From JAJDFU01 sp964641965 (GTDB lineage Bacteria; Bacteroidota; Bacteroidia; Chitinophagales; Saprospiraceae), in assembly GCA_964641965.1 (NCBI GenBank), contig CAZXLD010000039.1:1-47468 (forward strand): DNA of 47,468 nucleotides, written 5' to 3'. The notes below the pieces were generated by a model. The model was not told the origin of the DNA. It saw only the letters and a list, made by a program, of their open reading frames with translations, and searched no databases. Positions 31,719 to 39,808 of this stretch are shown here, piece after piece (position 1 is the stretch's first letter; every line of letters begins with the position of its first letter). The translations under genes were made by a program, and so were the position numbers.

Positions 31719-33791
31719 ATGCATAAACCAGCTTTTCTTTCGCTCCTTTTTGTTGCTTGCACCCTCTTTTTGGGTACAAGCCAGCAGGCTTTGGCCCCCC
31801 TGGATATTTTTCAGCTTACCTATGTAAGCAGTCCGGCAGTCTCACCGGATGGTGAACAGGTTGTTTTTCTGAAAAATGGATTTGATATCATGACCGATCG
31901 GCGTGTTGCCGATCTTTGGATCGTTAACTTTGACGGCACAGGGCTTCGTCCTTTGTCTGCATCTGACGAACAAGAACGCAGTCCGGTATGGTCGCCAAAC
32001 GGAGATCGCCTGGCTTGGGTAAGCAGCGGCGGTGGAAAGCATCGGATCATGATCCGATATATGGAGAATGCAGAGCAAAGCCAAATTGCAGAGTTTTCTT
32101 TTTCTCCTGGCAACCTGACCTGGTCTCCGGATGGCGAATGGCTTGCTTTTACCCGCTTTGTGCCTGAAAAGGGGCAATCGATTGGCGGCGTAATGGGAAA
32201 GCCCGAGGGGGCCAAATGGGCTCCTTCCCCCACCTACACGGAAGAAATTGTGTATCGGAGAGATGGCCGGGGAGAACTGGATCCTGGCCATACACATATC
32301 TTTGCCATGCCTTCCAGTGGAGGAGGGGCTATTCAACTGACCGAGGGCTCTTTCAACCATGGCGGTAGCCTCAGCTGGTCGGGAGACGCTAAACACATCT
32401 ACTTTTCGGCTAACCTGACCGAAAATAACCACCTGTCCGATCATCCACGTAACCCCGATTTGTACCGAGTTGCACTGGAGGGTGGGAAAATGGAAAAAAT
32501 AACCGATCAGATCGGAATCGAGGGCAATCCCCGAACCTCGCCGGATGGAAACCGGCTTGCTTATACCGGTGCCAAAGACCGGATGACCGGCTATCTGCAG
32601 TCCGAAGTGTACTTGGCTCCAACCAAGCCTATGGCTGAAGCCAAGATGCTTACCCAAGATTTGGATCGAACATTGGGTTCCTTGCAATGGAGTCCGGAGG
32701 GAAACTATCTCTGGTTTCAATATACGGATGAGGGCACCACCAAAATAGGAAGGGTTAATATCAATGGAAAGCTGGAAGAAGTGGCAGCCGGCCTTACTGG
32801 TTCGCCAAATGGCAGACCATATGCAGGGGGGAGTTATTCGGTAGGACCCAAAGGAAGGTTCGCCATGACCAAAGGAAGCGGGGCACATCCGGCTGAACTG
32901 GCGGTTGGCACAGCAGGGAGTGCAGAAATTCGCCAACTCACCAACTTCAATAAAGCCCTTTTCCTGCAGAAAAAACCGGGCAAGGTGGAGGAGTTTTGGA
33001 CCAAGTCGTCTTATGATGAACGCCCGGTTCAGGGATGGATTATGTATCCACCCGATTTTGATCCGGCTGAGAAATACCCTTTGTTACTCGAAATTCATGG
33101 CGGGCCCTGGTCGGCTTACGGGGATCATTTTAGCATGGAGCTACAGCAATATGCGGCCAGGGGATATGTAGTGGTGTATACCAATCCCAGGGGGAGTACG
33201 AGCTACGGAGAAGAGTTTGCGGATCTGATTCAAAACAATTATCCCGGACAGGATTACGACGATCTGATGTCTTGTGTAGATGCTGTCATTGAAAAGGGTT
33301 TCATAGATGAAGATAAACTGTTTGTCACAGGTGGAAGTGGGGGAGGCGTGCTCTCTTCCTGGATCGTAGGAAAGACGGATCGATTTGCTGCGGCAGTAGT
33401 AGCCAAACCGGTTATCAACTGGTTTAGTCACATACTCACAGCGGATGCGCCGGAGTACTGGAGCCGCTATTGGATGCCCGCCATGCCTTGGGAAGACCCC
33501 GATTTTTACTATAAACAGAGTCCGATATCGCTGGTGGGTAATGTGAAAACACCAACCATGCTTTTGGTTGGTGACAAGGATCATCGTACACCCCTTTCAG
33601 AATCGGAGCAGTATTATCGGGCATTAAAATTGAGAGGTGTCCCTACCGCCTTAGTTCGTTTTCCGGAAGCCAGTCATGGCATTGCCGGACGGCCCAGCCA
33701 AATGCTTTCCAAAGTGAGCGCCGTGATGGGTTGGAACGAACGCTATGGGGGGCCAAAAGCCAAAAAAGAAGCACCTCCATCAAGACCTTAA
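31719..33791 (+). CDS. Exported S9-family prolyl oligopeptidase-like peptidase
   Basis: This 690-residue protein has a Sec signal peptide (MHKPAFLSLLFVACTLFLGT). It continues with a beta-propeller domain with repeated SPDG blades (VSPDGEQVVF, WSPNGDRLAW, WSPDGEWLAF, TSPDGNRLAY) to about residue 420, then an alpha/beta hydrolase domain. The catalytic triad is S540 (GGSGGG), D619 (VGDKDHRTP) and H653 (EASHGI), with the oxyanion segment IHGGPWSAYG. It should cleave short peptides in the periplasm or outside the cell. Gaps to the following genes are 34, 51 and 52 bp, so it is probably the first gene of a four-gene unit with the aminotransferase, RidA-like and DUF6090 genes. Confidence 0.92.
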   Translation: MHKPAFLSLLFVACTLFLGTSQQALAPLDIFQLTYVSSPAVSPDGEQVVFLKNGFDIMTDRRVADLWIVNFDGTGLRPLSASDEQERSPVWSPNGDRLAWVSSGGGKHRIMIRYMENAEQSQIAEFSFSPGNLTWSPDGEWLAFTRFVPEKGQSIGGVMGKPEGAKWAPSPTYTEEIVYRRDGRGELDPGHTHIFAMPSSGGGAIQLTEGSFNHGGSLSWSGDAKHIYFSANLTENNHLSDHPRNPDLYRVALEGGKMEKITDQIGIEGNPRTSPDGNRLAYTGAKDRMTGYLQSEVYLAPTKPMAEAKMLTQDLDRTLGSLQWSPEGNYLWFQYTDEGTTKIGRVNINGKLEEVAAGLTGSPNGRPYAGGSYSVGPKGRFAMTKGSGAHPAELAVGTAGSAEIRQLTNFNKALFLQKKPGKVEEFWTKSSYDERPVQGWIMYPPDFDPAEKYPLLLEIHGGPWSAYGDHFSMELQQYAARGYVVVYTNPRGSTSYGEEFADLIQNNYPGQDYDDLMSCVDAVIEKGFIDEDKLFVTGGSGGGVLSSWIVGKTDRFAAAVVAKPVINWFSHILTADAPEYWSRYWMPAMPWEDPDFYYKQSPISLVGNVKTPTMLLVGDKDHRTPLSESEQYYRALKLRGVPTALVRFPEASHGIAGRPSQMLSKVSAVMGWNERYGGPKAKKEAPPSRP

Positions 33792-33825
33792 ATTCATTTT
33801 CATTGACCATAATAAGTACCTACCT

Positions 33826-34947
33826 ATGACCCATATGAACCGCAGGCAGTGGATACGCACTGCTGGCCTTACCGGCGCACTATCAGCCATCGGAGGTCTG
33901 AATACCTATGCGAACCTCTCCGATTTAGACTACGATGCGGCTGTTACTTCGAATGGTTTGGTGCGCTTGCATTCGAATGAAAATCCATATGGTCCTTCTG
34001 AATATGTTCGGAAGGCCATTGTGAAATCATTTGATGTGGCTCACCAATACCTGGGGGATCACGCCGACCGCCTGGCTCAAAAAATAGCCGATCGGGAAGG
34101 GGTTACGGCTGAACATATTGTATTAACCGGTGGCTCAAGAGAGGGATTAAAAATCACCGGACTAGAATTTACCTGGCAGGGAGGGGAAATTATCGCCGGC
34201 AACCCAACCTATCAAGCATTGCTAACGTATGCGGAAGGGTTTAATGCCCACGTACATCGGGTAGCCTTGAATGACCGCTTGGAGCACGACCTTGAAGAAA
34301 TGGAAAAACGGATTAATAGCAATACCCGTTTGGTATTCATATGTAATCCGGCTAATCCTACTGGGACGATTATTCCCAAGGAAAAGATTAAAGACTTTTG
34401 CCTGGCTGTGTCCAAGCGCACCATGTTGTTTTCGGATGAAGCCTATTACGACTACATTGAGGAAGATGGTTATCCATCTATGGTGGAACTGGTCAAGGAG
34501 AACTACAATGTCATTGTATCCCGAACCTTTTCCAAAGTGTATGGCCTGGCGGGTATAAGAATCGGCTATTTGATTGCGCGCCCGGACATTGCCCGACGGC
34601 TTCGTTCTGCCCGTGCTGCTAATACGAATATGCTGGGCATTCATGCAGCGGAAGCAGCCCTGGAGGATAAGGATTTTTATAAATTTAGTTTACAGAAAAA
34701 CCGGGAATGCCGTTCCATGATCTATGCGACCTGTGAAGAGCTGGGGCTACTATACCAACCGTCACACACGAATTTCGTGTTTTTTAAAACCGGGCAAGAG
34801 ATTCGAGAAGTCATCACCACATTCAAAGCACGTGGAATAGCAGTAGGTCGTCCATTTCCTCCCATGACAGATTGGTGTCGGATCAGTACCGGGAAGGAAG
34901 AGGATGTCAAGTTATTTTGCAGCAATCTGAAAGCCGTGATGGGGTAA
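33826..34947 (+). CDS. Tat-exported class I/II aminotransferase (HisC-like)
   Basis: From the ATG at 33826 this is 373 residues. The N-terminus is a twin-arginine signal (MNRRQWIRTAGLTGALSAIGG), so the folded, cofactor-loaded enzyme is exported. The rest is a fold type I PLP enzyme like histidinol-phosphate aminotransferase: HSNENPYGPSEYV, the NPANPTG motif (174-180), aspartate D204 (SDEAYYDY), PLP lysine K237 (SRTFSKVYGLAGIRIGY) and a C-terminal arginine (WCRISTG). It is unlikely to act in histidine synthesis, given its location. It sits between an exported peptidase and an exported RidA-like protein. An earlier in-frame ATG at 33745 overlaps the peptidase gene and would bury the Tat signal, so I reject it. 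Confidence 0.88.
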   Translation: MTHMNRRQWIRTAGLTGALSAIGGLNTYANLSDLDYDAAVTSNGLVRLHSNENPYGPSEYVRKAIVKSFDVAHQYLGDHADRLAQKIADREGVTAEHIVLTGGSREGLKITGLEFTWQGGEIIAGNPTYQALLTYAEGFNAHVHRVALNDRLEHDLEEMEKRINSNTRLVFICNPANPTGTIIPKEKIKDFCLAVSKRTMLFSDEAYYDYIEEDGYPSMVELVKENYNVIVSRTFSKVYGLAGIRIGYLIARPDIARRLRSARAANTNMLGIHAAEAALEDKDFYKFSLQKNRECRSMIYATCEELGLLYQPSHTNFVFFKTGQEIREVITTFKARGIAVGRPFPPMTDWCRISTGKEEDVKLFCSNLKAVMG

Positions 34948-34998
34948 TCTATGGCGAAGCCAACTTTATTAATTCTATTGATTTAATCTTTTAAGCAA

Positions 34999-35520
34999 AT
35001 GAACGGTATTCGTATTCTAGGGATTGTGTTGTGTCTTTTTATCACCGGTTTGCTTTATGGGCAGACTCCCGAAGATAAGCTAAAGGAATTGGGTATCGAA
35101 TTGCCGGAAGCTTCTCAGCCTATTGCCAACTATGTCAAATACAGACAAGTGGGAAACCTGGTGTACCTGGCTGGCCATGGACCTTGTGATATGTCTGGAC
35201 TGAAATACGGGAAAGTGGGTAAGGATCTTACCATCGAGGAAGGCTATGCGGCTGCCCGTGAAACAGGTATTTGTTTATTAGCTACTTTGAAAGGGGCCAT
35301 TGGTGACCTGAGCAAAGTGAAGCAGGTGGTCCGTTTGGTAGGGATGGTTTCTTCTGCACCAGATTTTTATGACCAGCCCGAGGTAGTGAATGGGTGTTCG
35401 GACCTATTAACGGAGGTATTTGGTGAATCCGGCAAGCATACTCGGGCTGCAGTGGGCATGGCGGTGTTGCCATCCAATATTCCGGTTGAAATCACGATGA
35501 TTGTAGAAGTCAGGGAATGA
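34999..35520 (+). CDS. Exported RidA (YjgF/UK114)-like protein
   Basis: This 173-residue protein has a signal peptide (MNGIRILGIVLCLFITGLLYG). The mature domain is of the RidA superfamily, closest to the longer subgroup with LVYLAGHGPCDMSG, GKVGKDLTIEEGYAAARETG, VKQVVRLVGMVSSAPDF and a C-terminal HTRAAVGMAVLPSNIPVEI. The arginine in HTRAAVG is at the place of the catalytic arginine of enamine/imine deaminases. RidA proteins hydrolyse the reactive products released by PLP enzymes. Its position just after a PLP aminotransferase gene, with both predicted to be exported, makes a linked role plausible. Confidence 0.88.
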   Translation: MNGIRILGIVLCLFITGLLYGQTPEDKLKELGIELPEASQPIANYVKYRQVGNLVYLAGHGPCDMSGLKYGKVGKDLTIEEGYAAARETGICLLATLKGAIGDLSKVKQVVRLVGMVSSAPDFYDQPEVVNGCSDLLTEVFGESGKHTRAAVGMAVLPSNIPVEITMIVEVRE

Positions 35521-35572
35521 TGAAGCTGGAAGTATGCTAAAGGTACAGTCAAGGGAAAAGTGAACCTTAAAG

Positions 35573-36235
35573 ATGGGATTTAAAATCAATTGGCGGTATG
35601 CGCTGGGGGAGGTATTGATTGTCATCCTGGGAATTAGTATTGCATTTGCGTTAAACAATTGGGCGCAGTCCAGCCGAGATCGGGAGACGAGAAGGCAATA
35701 CCTGGAAAGCCTGGTGGACGACTTGGAAAGTGAGATGCAGCATCTGGAAGATAATATTTCAGCTTTTAAAACCAAGATTCGATCCGTTGAAAGTATTCTT
35801 CCTTATCTGGCTGGAAAGCAGGAGAGGAGAGATACTATTACCTATAAGATTTTTGCTTTGACCGATCTGGTTGCTTATCAACGGCATGACATCACTTACC
35901 GAACGCTCGTCAATTCAGGAGACCTTCGGCTGCTTCCGGATTTCCAACTCAAAAAAGAGCTAGAGTCCCATTATGCAGGCCAAGAAATTATCCAATTGGA
36001 TTATGAACGGCAAAATAAGATTCACGAAAAGTATTTTGCAGACTTTTTAATTTATCACATGGATTACACGAAGTTGATGAAAGGAGACTACAGCTTTATG
36101 AATGATCCATTATTAAAAAATATTATTCAAAGTTTATATGGTACCTATTCTATTGGAATAGAAAGCTCCAAAAAAAGAATGGAAGCCAGTGAAGCTATGA
36201 AAGAAAAGTTAGAGACTGCGCTAACTGCTTCCTAA
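35573..36235 (+). CDS. DUF6090-family single-pass membrane protein
   Basis: This 220-residue protein has the family's N-terminal hallmark RYALGEVLIVILGISIAFALNNW (about 8-30): one membrane helix ending in an NNW motif. A long charged helical domain follows (EYLESLVDDLESEMQHLEDNI region and onward), with FDxxLINSGDLRLL-like YRTLVNSGDLRLLPD near residue 107. It is anchored in the inner membrane with the bulk outside or inside undecided. The family is common and unstudied in Bacteroidota. It follows the RidA-like gene after 52 bp. Confidence 0.75.
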   Translation: MGFKINWRYALGEVLIVILGISIAFALNNWAQSSRDRETRRQYLESLVDDLESEMQHLEDNISAFKTKIRSVESILPYLAGKQERRDTITYKIFALTDLVAYQRHDITYRTLVNSGDLRLLPDFQLKKELESHYAGQEIIQLDYERQNKIHEKYFADFLIYHMDYTKLMKGDYSFMNDPLLKNIIQSLYGTYSIGIESSKKRMEASEAMKEKLETALTAS

Positions 36236-36354
36236 TTAGCTGGATTAGAAAGTATTGAAAAGCTGAATCCTGGGGACGACAATCTAACCCTCAATCCAGG
36301 TGCTGCCATTTTAGGATTTTCGGAGAATCAATTTTATTTCTTGCCGCAAATTGA

Positions 36355-36385
36355 TTGTTCAACTGGACTAAAGGCTTTATTTTTA
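36355..36385 (+). promoter_or_regulatory. Candidate promoter for the AraC-family gene
   Basis: TTG at 36355-36357, a 20-base spacer, and TATTTTTA at 36378-36385 fit the Bacteroidota -33/-7 layout, with one mismatch in TAnnTTTG. The start codon is 41 bases downstream. Confidence 0.3.
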
Positions 36386-36425
36386 GAAACTTTTTGATTT
36401 TTAATTCTGCCCTTTAGTCAGATGT

Positions 36426-37580
36426 ATGTCCGGCCTTGATCTATTTTTTCTGGTAACTGCGCTCACTGGTTTCCTCGTTGTTTTTATCCTATTGAACGCC
36501 AATCGTTCCTCTTCCATTTCCAGAGGGTTACTTGGCGGCATGATTTTTTGTCTGGCCTTTTTGCTGTTGTTGCTTACGCTTATCAATACGGGTTGGATAT
36601 TGGGCTACCCTTGGCTTTTTCGATTGTCTAGTCCAACTACCTACTTAATTGCGCCATTGAGTTTTCTTTATGTGCAGTCCATGGTGTCGAGAAGAACCAG
36701 GTTGAGGCCGATCGACGGATTGCATGCGCTTCCATTTCTTTTACATGCGATTGAGTTGCTCCCTTTTTTCCTTCTGGGGATGGAAGAAAAACAAGACTAC
36801 TTAGTCCAGATTATCGCTGATCCCGAATTGAATGCTCAAGTAAATGAAGGAATACTGCCTCCGTATTGGCATCAATTGACTAAAGCCGGATTGGCTGCCA
36901 TTTATCTTTTTTTTCAGTGGAAACTGATCATTCCTTTGTACACCGATGTAAATAAGGTTAAGGCCGTAGATAAAACACTTCGGGATTGGCTTTCCATTGA
37001 AACCGGATTGTTGTGTCTTCTGACCGTATTGACCTTCTCGGGAGGGATCGTCCATCACCTTGGTCTGGATACGCAGACCTACGCTACATCAATCATTGGA
37101 GCCCTATTTTTTGTGTTATTGATGTTATTGTTCCTTCGTCCGGAGGTTTTGTATGGAATCGAGACCCTGCCTTCCAAAGTGGAAAAACGCTCGATGGAGT
37201 ATGAAAAAGGAAAGGAAGTACTTCCCCAATTGCGCGACCAGTTGGAAAAAATTGAGACTTATTTCAAATTAGAGAAACCTTACTTGCGACAGGGATTCTC
37301 CCTACCTGAAATGGCCCGAGAACTGGACATGTCCAGACACCAACTTTCCTCCTGCATTAACCAGGGCTATCAAATGAACTTTAACGAGCTTATCAATCGA
37401 AAGCGCATCCAATTTGCAAAGGAGGAATTAAGTCCGGCATTGTGGCTAGATCTTTCGATTGAAGGCATAGCTTCAGAGGTAGGGTTTACTTCTAGATATA
37501 CCTTTAGCAAGGTGTTCAAGCAAATAACTGGGCAATCGCCTACGGAATACCGCCGTGAATTGATTGATGTCCCTTCCTGA
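36426..37580 (+). CDS. Membrane-bound AraC-family transcription regulator
   Basis: This 384-residue protein has an N-terminal membrane module of about seven hydrophobic segments (residues 5-235). After a linker it has a C-terminal AraC-type double helix-turn-helix (about 275-375): FSLPEMARELDMSRHQLSSCINQ for the first motif and SIEGIASEVGFTSRYTFSKVFKQITGQSPTEYRR for the second. Such membrane-anchored AraC proteins are a Bacteroidota speciality and may sense envelope or lipid signals. The target genes are unknown. The gene is alone between DUF6090 and the ECF sigma gene; a promoter candidate lies upstream. Confidence 0.88.
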   Translation: MSGLDLFFLVTALTGFLVVFILLNANRSSSISRGLLGGMIFCLAFLLLLLTLINTGWILGYPWLFRLSSPTTYLIAPLSFLYVQSMVSRRTRLRPIDGLHALPFLLHAIELLPFFLLGMEEKQDYLVQIIADPELNAQVNEGILPPYWHQLTKAGLAAIYLFFQWKLIIPLYTDVNKVKAVDKTLRDWLSIETGLLCLLTVLTFSGGIVHHLGLDTQTYATSIIGALFFVLLMLLFLRPEVLYGIETLPSKVEKRSMEYEKGKEVLPQLRDQLEKIETYFKLEKPYLRQGFSLPEMARELDMSRHQLSSCINQGYQMNFNELINRKRIQFAKEELSPALWLDLSIEGIASEVGFTSRYTFSKVFKQITGQSPTEYRRELIDVPS

Positions 37581-37967
37581 TGGCGTAAAAGTGGTGTTGT
37601 ATTATAATTTACCACCTGAACCACTTGGCAATTTTCCTTCAACTAGACCAGACATGCTATTTTGCAGTATAAAGAAATGATCCTTCGATCATGTTTCCTG
37701 TATACTCATTAACAAACCAATTCGAGAACAGTCGCGAGCAAGAATTTTCAATCCAGAGGATCGTCCATGTTGGAAGAAAATTCTTGCTTTTGGGGCAGAT
37801 CTCCTCAAAATGCCTTTTCCCATAGTTTATTTATAGTGATTAAATTTAATCTTTTTGATTTTATTTAGTCACTTTTTTATTATGTATATCTGTTATTTAA
37901 TTGATTATCAAGGATTTGTTAACTTGGCATGATCTTTGCACTTATGAGGGTGAATCAAAGCAAGTTT
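37581..37967. other. AT-rich intergenic region upstream of the ECF sigma gene
   Basis: No gene is visible in these 387 bases. They contain a long inverted repeat (37737-37788) and a -7-like box at 37931-37938 (GATCTTTG, one mismatch to TAnnTTTG) that would start transcription about 25 bases before the sigma factor ATG. Confidence 0.45.
37737..37788. repeat. Long inverted repeat, 13-bp perfect arms
   Basis: AGCAAGAATTTTC (37737-37749) and GAAAATTCTTGCT (37776-37788) are perfect reverse complements. Inside, TCCA and TGGA extend the stem after small bulges. A short T-run (TTTT) follows, so it could terminate the AraC transcript, or be a mobile-element relic or regulatory hairpin. Confidence 0.6.
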
Positions 37968-38465
37968 ATGTCAACTACTGAATTTTCAAATCAACTCGAC
38001 GAATTTCAATCTTTCTTACACCACTTTGCTTATCGCCTTACTCAGAATAAAGAGAAAGCAAAAGACTTGGTTCAGGATACATCCTTGAGAGCTTTTCGAT
38101 ATAGAGACAAATTCCAAGCGGGCACAAACTTCAAAGGGTGGATTGCCACAATCATGCGGAATACTTTTATTAATCAGTTCAGGAAAGCAAAAAGGAGTCG
38201 AGTAGTGAGCGAGCCGGTCGAAAATCTGGCCTACTCTATTGAGAATAAAACTATTATTTATAATCGAGGAGAGGTAAATCTTCGAATGGAAGAGTTGCTT
38301 CAAAAACTGAATGACTTGGCTGACAGATACAGGATTCCTTTCCTGATGTACTATCAAGGTTATGAATACAAAGAAATTGCGAGCCATCTGGATATACCCA
38401 TTGGCACGGTGAAAAGCAGATTGTTTGTTGCGCGCCAGAAACTTAAAGAAAGAATTGAAAGATAA
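37968..38465 (+). CDS. ECF-type RNA polymerase sigma factor
   Basis: From the ATG at 37968 this is 165 residues. Region 2 contains LTQNKEKAKDLVQDTSLRAFRYRDKFQ and GWIATIMRNTFINQFRK, the usual core-binding and -10 recognition helices. Region 4 contains FLMYYQGYEYKEIASHLDIPIGTVKSRLFVARQKLK, the -35 reading helix-turn-helix. No anti-sigma gene is adjacent. Earlier in-frame ATGs (37929 and 37947) would overlap the likely promoter box GATCTTTG, so I prefer the third. A very strong terminator follows directly after the stop. Confidence 0.9.
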   Translation: MSTTEFSNQLDEFQSFLHHFAYRLTQNKEKAKDLVQDTSLRAFRYRDKFQAGTNFKGWIATIMRNTFINQFRKAKRSRVVSEPVENLAYSIENKTIIYNRGEVNLRMEELLQKLNDLADRYRIPFLMYYQGYEYKEIASHLDIPIGTVKSRLFVARQKLKERIER

Positions 38466-38482
38466 TCTGGAATAAAAATTAG

Positions 38483-38506
38483 CCGGGGAATTACCCCGGT
38501 TTTTTT
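38483..38506 (+). terminator. Intrinsic terminator after the sigma factor gene
   Basis: CCGGGG (38483-38488), loop AATTA, CCCCGG (38494-38499), then a run of seven T. Confidence 0.92.
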
Positions 38507-38539
38507 ACGCCTTTAAACCTGGGTCAGTATCTTCAACAA

Positions 38540-38851
38540 CTACACAGACTTTATTTTTACCTGATCAAAAAAATTGATCAGTTTAGCATCTGCATAGGGG
38601 CCATAGGATGAAACAACTACTCCTCTCTGCCCACTACTATCTTCAATAGCAAATAATATAGACATATCCCCTGGATTGGTCATTCCCTCAAATCGATGAT
38701 GTTCAACAATACATAAGTCTTTAGGCTTGTAGTTTCGCTTGGATCTCAGATTTATGAGTTCTCCATCCTTAAATTTGTACTCATCGGAAAATCCTAAACT
38801 CTTGAGCGATCGGATAGCCTCAACTAATGTAGTGTAGTTTTTAATTCCCAT
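38540..38851 (-). CDS. Small 'phosphoribosylpyrophosphate synthetase-like' protein, copy 2
   Basis: This 103-residue homologue of the protein at 30579-30884 shares YTTLVEAIRSLKSLGF, CIVEHHRFEGMTNPGDMSILFAI and VVSSYGPYADA. The divergence is large, so this is an old paralogue rather than a recent duplication. Unlike copy 1 it is not coupled to an EAD11 gene; it stands alone, converging on the sigma factor gene and upstream of nothing on its own strand. The function is unknown, and the PRPP synthetase label of the family is not supported by motifs. Confidence 0.8.
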   Translation of the reverse strand: MGIKNYTTLVEAIRSLKSLGFSDEYKFKDGELINLRSKRNYKPKDLCIVEHHRFEGMTNPGDMSILFAIEDSSGQRGVVVSSYGPYADAKLINFFDQVKIKSV

Positions 38852-39099
38852 AATGCCATTATTGTTTTGTTGTATAGGTAGTGATTGCAGCAGTTGTATT
38901 CACTTTTACTTCTGCAACCAAAACTTATTTGGTCGTGTTCGTTCCAGGCAGACCTTATTTGGGTCGAATCCTACATATGTTTACTGTAGCTCTGCAGCTA
39001 AATCAGCGAACACGGAATATCCAGCCTTATACTAATTTAAACTTGCGTCAGGTATTCGCCTTGGTTCAGGGCGGACATGTTGTCTGAAAGCCATGCCTT

Positions 39100-39792
39100 C
39101 TAATCACTTAAATAGTCTACAAATTTTTTTATATTCTTTTGACTCCCAAACAGAACCAAATTGTCATCTGGCTCCAACACCAGATCGGGTTCAACTATAC
39201 CTAATACCTGCCGTACGGGGCGGCCAATACCCAATAAGTTTTTTTTATTCTTTTTTCGCATTATTGTCAGAATGAGTAAATCATAAGTAGCTGGCAAACT
39301 GAGTTCTTCAATCGAATGGCCTTCAATCTTTCGTGTACATTCGACCTCGGCAATTTTGTACTCGTCCGTTAGGGAGTAAGAGGTAAGCATTTCCTTGAAT
39401 TCCAGTCTGGAGGCTAATTGATGTGCAGCTTCATATTCCGGGTGGATAATTTCTTTTATCCCCATCGTTTCCAAAACTGTTTTGTGCAAATCGGAATTTG
39501 TCCGGCAAATAATATTTTCAACACCTGCCTGTCGAAGGAGGGCTGTGGTCATAATTGAATTCCCCGTGTGTTCTCCAATAGTAACAATCACGGCGTCTGA
39601 AGAATCTAAGGGTAGGTTTTGTAGGTTTTCCTGATGGGTAGCATCCATACATACTACATAGGTGAGGTACTCTTTTACCTCATTGATGTGTTTCTCTTCA
39701 GAATCAACTCCAATAACTTCGTGTCCCATATCATTCAGGGTAATGGCAAGGGTTTTACCAAAATTACCTAAACCGATAATGATATATTTCAT
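39100..39792 (-). CDS. trkA: TrkA/KtrA-type potassium uptake regulatory subunit
   Basis: This 230-residue cytosolic protein has one RCK_N Rossmann domain (YIIIGLGNFGKTLAITLNDMG at the start, GVDSEEKHINEV, VVCMDATHQENL, VIVTIGEHTGNSI) and one RCK_C domain (about 140-225). A single RCK pair and this length fit KtrA rather than the doubled TrkA of E. coli. It binds nucleotide and gates the partner channel encoded 16 bp upstream. It is the second gene of a two-gene potassium uptake operon. Confidence 0.9.
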   Translation of the reverse strand: MKYIIIGLGNFGKTLAITLNDMGHEVIGVDSEEKHINEVKEYLTYVVCMDATHQENLQNLPLDSSDAVIVTIGEHTGNSIMTTALLRQAGVENIICRTNSDLHKTVLETMGIKEIIHPEYEAAHQLASRLEFKEMLTSYSLTDEYKIAEVECTRKIEGHSIEELSLPATYDLLILTIMRKKNKKNLLGIGRPVRQVLGIVEPDLVLEPDDNLVLFGSQKNIKKFVDYLSD

Positions 39793-39808
39793 GTGAGTGA
39801 TTTTTTGC

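Noticed and set aside
31842..32936. 364-codon minus-strand open frame
   Set aside because: It lies wholly inside the S9 peptidase gene on the other strand, whose domains and triad are clear; no protein-like features.
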